From positions 63,020 through 127,019 of the forward strand of contig NW_006768837.1 of the NCBI RefSeq assembly GCF_000204055.1: a stretch of 64,000 bases of DNA, given 5' to 3'. The notes under the pieces were generated by a model. The model worked only from the letters and a program-made list of their open reading frames with translations. It ran no database searches and was not told the origin of the DNA. The stretch comes from Melampsora larici-populina 98AG31 (taxonomy: Eukaryota; Basidiomycota; Pucciniomycetes; Pucciniales; Melampsoraceae). The position numbers were made by a program, and so were the translations under genes. Shown here piece after piece: positions 58,201 through 64,000 of this stretch (positions within the stretch are counted from its first letter, which is position 1; each line of letters begins with the position of its first letter).

Positions 58201-59785
58201 CTCTCCAATTGGGGTAACATTTATCAAGGTATTTGGTTCCTACTACTGAACATGCTGCTCCGCTGTCCAGAAGAATATCCACCTTGTCTTTATTTCTGAT
58301 GAGCGCTGACGTGATGCAATGTTGCCCAATCGTATGCGCTCTCCCTTTCTCCGGTTGGCTCATCATCAGCCTAGCATCACATACTTGATTCGACGCATCG
58401 TTATTCTCTTCCCAGACTTGGGGAACTGATGCTCTCGACTGTAGTTCGGCAATATCGAATTGTTCGTTTGTTTCCATTGTTATAGTGGAAATATCATGTT
58501 CGTGCGGGGTGGTGTCTTCCGCCCTAATTCGTCGATTCTCAAATGGGAATTTGAAAGTTCTGAGCTGTGTTCTGAGTTCGCAGAACCTTTCTGTCCCCAG
58601 GTATATCATAAATTTAAAAGCGTTCATGTCTTGACATCCCAGAACGGGGTATCTCAATTCCTCGTTCTTCATGATGAGGAATTCTATCGTCAAAAAGCAT
58701 GGCTTTGTATTGTGCTCTAGCTTGATTGGTAGAACTATCTTTCCCAAGATTCCTTCGAGCGTTTCTGTGTTGTTTGCTGATGTCATATCTGTTTCCCATC
58801 GCGGGCAGTATATGCGCAAATGTGATATTGGTATCATCGATGGGATGGAATTCGTATCTAAGACCAAAGAGTCCATGATCCCGTTTATAGATATTGGGAG
58901 GATTAAGCTTGGGTCTGTTGTTCCTATATCGAATTTTTCGATGAAGGGTGGGTAGTTGTTTTCTACGTGAGCTCTCTCTGCTATATGTAGGTTATGTGCG
59001 AGTTCTTCTAGTGACAGGTTTTCCCCCTCTACTACACTCACTGTAGAGTCTGTATTGTAATCATACTCAGCTTGATTACCACCCTGCGATTGGTGGGACA
59101 TTTTGATGTTACCTATACAGATGTCTTGGTCGTCTTCTGTGGTTTCCGATTCAGAGACGGACTGTTCCTCCAATTCTCTCCTGGATCCGGTATCTGTCTC
59201 TTGTTTGTCTAGTTCCACAGCGTTTACTGTTTTCTTCTTGAACCTGGCTTTTCGGTCGTTATCTCGCCTAAAGAAGGGTTTGTCCTTAGTTTTATAACTT
59301 GGGCCTTGTGCCTTCTCTTTGGAACTATGCTCCCTGCGATCATCCCTCTGTTTATATTCAGAAGTTGACGTTGATTCGTTTGTCAATCGTTTAGAGTAAA
59401 TGGTCTTCTGCTTACCGATGGAGGTGTGGGTCACCACTTCCTCGAAGATTGCCATGAACATTTCGTAGTTATTATGATTGGTAAGCCTGGATTGGACTGC
59501 ATGTTCAATGTCTCCATGGCAAAGGCTCAATATCTTATCGATTTGCTCCGAGGTTGTCAGAGAAGGCCATGCTGCAACCATTCGTCGTCGCTGCAGTAAA
59601 AGCCAAGCTAGTGGTTTTTCACGATGTTCCCACTTAAAGGTATCCCTGTCAAAGGCTGTGGACATCTTACGTTTCCATACTGTGGTACCGTATGTTTCTT
59701 TTATCAACTGTTTCCACTTAGCCCAGCTGCTTGGTCCTTCGGTTGTTCTTTTGCTCGTATACCATGCTCTTGCTGAATGAGTCAT
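55235..59785 (-). pseudogene. Gag C-part and Pol of the 53.7-63.7 kb gypsy element
   Basis: 1,516 codons, ATG at 59785 but open upstream to about 59835. It begins inside the retrotransposon gag domain (SWAKWKQLIKETYG, HGDIEHAVQSRL). A first retropepsin-like region has LVLDTNSIPSMIP (58850-58858) and YPVLGCQDMNAF; a second has DILLDSGAACSVVG (58257-58268) and FILGGEYLRLYGIDI. The RT palm reads MPFGIKGAPAHFQ and YIDNIIV at about 57221, where the family has YxDD. RNase H follows (VYVDASFDRLGATLQQ, NADALSRM), then integrase with an HHCC region and D, D, E residues (MDFVTG, ISDRDPKF, TDGLAERA). It ends at TGA 55235-55237. Confidence 0.93.
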
Positions 59786-59805
59786 GATTATGGCCAGTTT
59801 GTAAA

Positions 59806-62022
59806 CTAAGTGATCGTCGAGTCTGGCATTCCAGTATCCTGTTGGGTATTATCTATCCACTCTATCCACTCTAGGTGATTATACTCGCCTTCTCCGGTGA
59901 ATCTAGGCCAGTCTCTTACTGGTGGGTAGTCTTTCTGTAATTGTTTGACGAGAGCTTGTCCAACTGACTCATCAGTCCCCTTATCGTACGTTTTTGATCT
60001 CTCCGACGCCTGGTTTGCTAAAGCTTCGGTGCCGAGTCCCATAAATGTCTGCTGTTGCTGCTGATGTATGTTGGAGAACTCTTGCGCGAAAGGATTATTG
60101 CTCAGTATTACTGGTTCGTTTGATGCTACATGTCCTCTGTGTGCGCTAGCGTTTTCACACTTCTGATTAAGCGTTTGTTCAGTCAGGGATATTAAACGGT
60201 TTACGTTACGGTGCACGTGTTCTGTTCTCTGGACTGCTGAGTCTAGTTTCTCACCTACGACGCACATCAGTTCGCTCAGATTTTTGAAGTATACTTCGCT
60301 GTGCTCTTTGTGCGCGTGTAACAGAAGTTGCAGGTTGTTCTCCATGCTTGTTTGGTGATCATCTAGTACAATGGCTATTGCGCTAATGTCTATACTGTTA
60401 TTCGTATGAAGGATACTGTGACGGATGTCTTCAAAGTTGTCACTTATCTCTTCATTTATGTGCTCCACGCTATTGTCCCATTTGGAATTCAGTTTTAACA
60501 TTGTTTCTTCTAATTTGGTCTCTATGTGACTCTGTAAGGTTCGCAGCGTCTCATGTAACCAAAGTTCTTTATCTGGAACTGAGACGTGTGATTTTGGTGA
60601 AGTTGTCTCGCTGTGTATTTTCAGCGCTGCAAATTTGTGGTTCAAACTGAATTCTTTGTCTGGGGACAAAGGTCTCATTTTTAGCGGTATAGTTTCTACT
60701 GGTCCAGCTAAAAGAAATGGTGAGACTTCGTTCTCCGTCTCACGAAGTATTTCTTCAATACTTTTGGTTTTCATAACAGAGTTCTCGTTGTCAGGAGGAT
60801 TGTCATTTATTTGAAGGTGTCTTGGTTCCTCTTTCTTCTTTGCAGTAGTGGAGCTAAAGATATTATGGTTAGCCTGGTTCTTCGCAGGTTTCTCGATTCT
60901 ATTGCTCTGGGTGGGAGGTGGAGGCTTGACACTTTGTCGGGGAGCTAGTTGCTCCGGGGTTCTACCGGTTTCATCGCTCTGATTCATGGGAGCTGGTGCA
61001 GTCTCTCTCTCGATTTTAGGATTGCTTTGTGAATTGCTCTCCAAGTTTTCGCTTTCAACTGGTAAATCAGTCGTGTGGCTCTCAATCATGGGGGCGGGGT
61101 TAAACACTCTCTTGAAAACATGATTCTTACTAGCAGATATTTTATTACTTAAAAGAGTGGAAGTCACAAGATTCTGAGCTAGATGTGAGGCTGTTTGGGG
61201 TACAACTGTTTGAACTGTAATACTTGTTTCGCTCGCAGGCGTGGGTATCATGACAGGAAGGGAACGTAATACATCATGAATATTCTCGTGTACCGTGCGG
61301 CGAGAAACAAGAAAAGGACTGGGAGTTGAAGTGAACGTTTTCTCCACTAGTTGGACGGTCCCGGTTGATTTTGGGTTGGAGCAAACGGAGCCTTTCCTTT
61401 GTTCTTCTGGGACTTGTTGATCCCCTTGATTGCCCGATAATAGGCTTGGCTGAAAGATAGCATCGATTGCATGTTGGCTGATTCTTCCTCCACGTGAGCT
61501 GGTTTCTGATAGGGCTCTTTCTGAGCCTTTTGGTGGTTCTTGCGGATTGGGCCGGCTGCCGAGGTGGACTGCGTCGGTTCTGGGACTTGCTGTGACGCTG
61601 GTTGAGGGTTCGGGTTCTTGCCGATGAAACCGTGGTTGGTCCTCGCTTTGAATTTGAGTTCCTCTGAGTACGGGTTCCACCCCAAAGACCTCTTCAGGAC
61701 TTCCTCCTCGCCCAAGAGCATCGTCAAGCTGTCGTGACTGTTCTTCCACAAGCTGAGATAGGTCATGATGGCTCAGGTATTGTTGGGGTTCTTTTCCTGG
61801 GCTTTTCTCCAGTTGATGAAGTTCTTCTCGTGTAGGGACATCAGAAGTCTCTCTTCCTCCGAGGTGATGGTCGGTGGTAGCTGATCGGATGCTTGATCTT
61901 CTTGCATTAGGTCGAGCTGAGGTAAGACCGACCAAGCTACATCTCCTGGAGGTGTCTGAGTACGATGGTCGGCCGAGTTTCTCTTCAATAGCTCGGACTC
62001 GGTCAGATTTTCTAGGAGGCAT
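59806..62022 (-). pseudogene. Gag N-part of the 53.7-63.7 kb gypsy element, 738 codons
   Basis: ATG at 62022 (MPPRKSDRVRAIEEKLGR). A long Ser/Pro/Gln/Glu-rich disordered region is followed by helical stretches (about residues 480-600) and the start of the gag domain (WPRFTGEGEYNHLEWIEWID). It then stops at 59806-59808, and the domain resumes in the -1 frame. Because the boundary lies inside the gag domain, I read it as a frameshift lesion rather than a normal gag/pol junction. Confidence 0.85.
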
Positions 62023-62632
62023 TTTTAGGCGTGTTTGTTAATTTTTCTTTGAACAGAGTTAACAAAAGGAAAAAAAACTAATGTACCAGGGTGATCTGTG
62101 GTACCAATCTTCTTCGACCCAGTAGTCGTTGTCTCGGTAATTGAGGTGGTGGTCGTATGAGGTATAGACTGATCAAGCGGTGATTTTAGTTGGATCCTTG
62201 GTAAGACAGGTAGGATTGGCTCGCGAACCTTTCCTAATACGTGGTTCGGGAGCTGGTTGGTCTGTGCTTCCGGAGTTTGATTTGCCTGCTCCGGTGGGTT
62301 CACTTTTAAAAGGTAATGTGTATTTCTTCTTTTAACAAAATACTGTATTCGCTTTCGGGGTAAGTGAATAGTTGGAAGTATGCTTACTTTCTTTCTCTTT
62401 CGACAATCTCTAGTTGTATAACCTTTTCTATAAGTTTCTCGACTCGTAGAGAAAGTTCTAATAGGTCGTGTTTCAAGGTTAACAGTTCCTTTGATTGATC
62501 AATTTTGAAGTTTTTCCTTTAAGCGAGGGGAAAGAAGAAAAATTGGAATAATTTTATTTGAAAACTAAACGTTTTGTTTTTGTTTTGTTTTGTTAGTTCT
62601 CGGGTCTACTAACACTCGATGAGGCCCCCAAT
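62023..62632. other. Leader of the gypsy element
   Basis: Between 5' LTR and gag ATG. A 92-codon open frame without ATG (62303-62025) ends just before gag; it is Thr/Pro-rich and not called. The primer-site candidate is at 62615-62630. Confidence 0.6.
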
Positions 62633-63669
62633 TGTCAGGGTGGCACTTACTTAATCAGCTAAGGGTAAGGACCGTAGCTAGCAATCCTGACAAACAACTC
62701 TATTGGTTACGTAGGGTTGATAGTATCTGTCGTAATTCCTAAAGGAATAACAGAAGTACTAATAAGTTTCGAACAATTGATAGTAATCCGATTTGAAGTG
62801 AAGGGATTAGAAAAAGAGCAACGGCCTACTGCGGTTCACAGAGTTGAACTGGTCAGGTTCTAGACCGAAGTTTTTCTCCGAGATAAAGGACGTTTATCAA
62901 AGAGTAGCCTGGGTTACTAGGACCTCAGGGATCTTGTCAACTATGCGTTGCAAGAACAATGGTACTAGACCAGGTAGAGTTTTACTGTCTCGAAACAGGG
63001 GCAGTAAAGGATGGAAAAGGAGATTGTGGGTAAGACTTACTCTAGTGTTAAGAGCTAATCTAATGAACACTTCCTGGAACTTTGGACAAGGGTTTTTTGG
63101 CAAGAGGAACTACTTTATCGTGATTTGATGGTAGCTGGACTGCGAAAAGATGGGTCTTGAAGTTTACTCGGAAGACAATGTGCTGCCCTCTTCTATTTCA
63201 GGGCAAGTCCTTTCTTTATATGCTTGATCTAGAACTCCGGCTTACTTGTGGTTCTAGTCGCATTGTTGTCTGTAGTTCCCAATCTGGACGCTTCAGTAGG
63301 CTGACTCGTGGTTTGGCCAGATTGGGAAGTTATTGAATCAGAGGTTGGTCTCCTCGTGGTTCGTCCTGCTAGTTTCTTAACACTCGGGTTCTTGCTACCG
63401 GATTTTTTTAGAATGTAACGCCTAGTCTTGTTGCCAGGATGGATTAGTGTGTATCCTTCCTGGCCTCATACTTATGGATGCTTCCTGATGATTAGGCTTC
63501 CTTTGATATCGGGAGTACGATGTGTTTATATTGGGTTACCTTTGATACTAGGTACACGATGTTGTTGTTTTTTTATTATGGTAGAGAGAAAATATGTTTT
63601 ATGTTTTTTATTTTATTTTTAGATTGTAGCCTCTTTGGCTTCTGGTTGGTCAGAGCTCGGGGGCTGACA
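62633..63669 (-). repeat. 5' LTR (right copy) of the 53.7-63.7 kb gypsy element
   Basis: 1,037 bp, partner of 53689-54725, flanked by CTTCA at 63670-63674. Confidence 0.95.
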
Positions 63670-64000
63670 CTTCAGGTGTTTTTTGAGGTGGCTGAACATG
63701 GTCAACAGTCAGATCTTCCAACATGTAATCCACAGTGGCATCCTCAGCTTGATGTCTCGTGTTGGCATTGGTTGATTGATTATTGTCAGAGATATTGTTG
63801 AGTTGACGTCGCATCTTGAGGATATCTGCAAGTGCTTGAGCCCATTGAGGGCTAGCTTGGGTACAGGAGACCAGACCATGGCAGCGGTTGTATATTGTCT
63901 TGAGATTGACCTGAGTGACGTCGGGAGGATCAATGAGGTTGTGGATGTTCGAAGTTTGTTCCATCTTGTCATCGTCATCTTCAAGTAATTCACCAAAGAC

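Larger units (their letters stand above)
53689..63669 (-). mobile_element. Ty3/gypsy LTR retrotransposon, 9,981 bp, minus orientation
   Basis: LTRs 53689-54725 and 62633-63669, each 1,037 bp, TGTCAG...CTGACA. Target duplication CTTCA at 53684-53688 and 63670-63674. On the minus strand a primer site candidate (TGGGGGCCTCATCGAG, 62615-62630) lies 2 nt after the 5' LTR, and a G-rich tract (GGTTGGGGAA) precedes the 3' LTR. Order: gag, two retropepsin-like domains, RT, RNase H, integrase, degenerate chromodomain-like tail. The coding part is damaged by a gag frameshift, an altered RT motif and one TGA. Confidence 0.96.
52612..64000 (-). pseudogene. hAT-family transposase, interrupted by a gypsy element, N-terminus outside window
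   Basis: Minus-strand coding from 64000 to 63675 (NLIDPPDVTQVNLKTIYNR...), then after the inserted element from 53688 to 53397 (VPMRWNSSYLMFRRLLLL), an intron 53396-53332 (GTAAGT...TATAG, 65 nt), and 53331-52612. The C-terminal dimerisation domain is clear: DVLDFWKQRV...YPGLSNMAKVFLAIPATS, then SEGQFNKTKRILSPQRTSL. Removing the element and one CTTCA copy makes the frame continuous. hAT transposases cut and paste DNA with 8-bp target duplications. Apart from the insertion I see no stop in the visible part, so the gene may have been intact before it. Confidence 0.85.

Noticed and set aside
62025..62303. 92-codon frame upstream of gag
   Set aside because: No ATG, and it lies in the element leader; could be a 5' exon but nothing supports splicing.

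Overview
The window looks like nuclear DNA of a basidiomycete, most probably a rust fungus (Pucciniales). This is inferred from the AT-rich housekeeping genes cut by many short GT-AG introns (about 65-130 nt), the sugar-transporter family present, and the density of Ty3/gypsy, DIRS-like, hAT and MITE sequences. No species can be named from sequence alone.

Layout. 1-92 is the first exon of an unidentified minus-strand gene. 945-4171 (minus) is NOP4/RBM28, a ribosome-biogenesis RRM protein in five exons (944 aa). It diverges across a 205-bp shared promoter from TTI1 (4377-7688, plus), a HEAT-type subunit of the TTT complex. 7.7-21.1 kb is repeat-rich: foldback elements, a truncated DIRS-like retroelement (about 10.5-13.3 kb), a long-inverted-repeat element hosting four nested MITEs (14.4-17.3 kb), a decayed gene fragment (18.0-18.7 kb) and a triplicated 77-bp unit. 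21.5-22.9 kb is MED27 (Mediator tail subunit; 4 exons, 353 aa). 24.6-27.5 kb is an intact 17-exon MFS sugar transporter (527 aa).

28.3-40.5 kb is transposon debris split by a 7.5-kb chromodomain gypsy element (29749-37242). That element has two 225-bp LTRs that read identical, a 5-bp target duplication, two internal MITEs and a broken RT. 40.4-42.1 kb is a second copy of the long-inverted-repeat element. 43.3-47.7 kb is a segmental duplicate of the 23.3-28.0 kb transporter block, again with an intact gene. A third, more diverged intact transporter lies convergently at 48386-51316 (minus). 52.3-64 kb is a hAT transposase gene (minus) interrupted by a 9,981-bp gypsy element (53689-63669; 1,037-bp LTRs; target duplication CTTCA).

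Function. NOP4 and TTI1 serve ribosome synthesis and PIKK/TOR assembly, MED27 serves transcription, and the three transporters probably import hexoses at the plasma membrane. The rest is transposon biology. The best observations are a 174-bp MITE inserted into itself in inverted orientation, a CpG-biased, transition-only decay signature in the 53.7-63.7 kb gypsy element that may also explain its altered RT active site, and stacked insertions whose target duplications give their relative order. I found no CRISPR array, no RNA gene, and no clearly new biological system.
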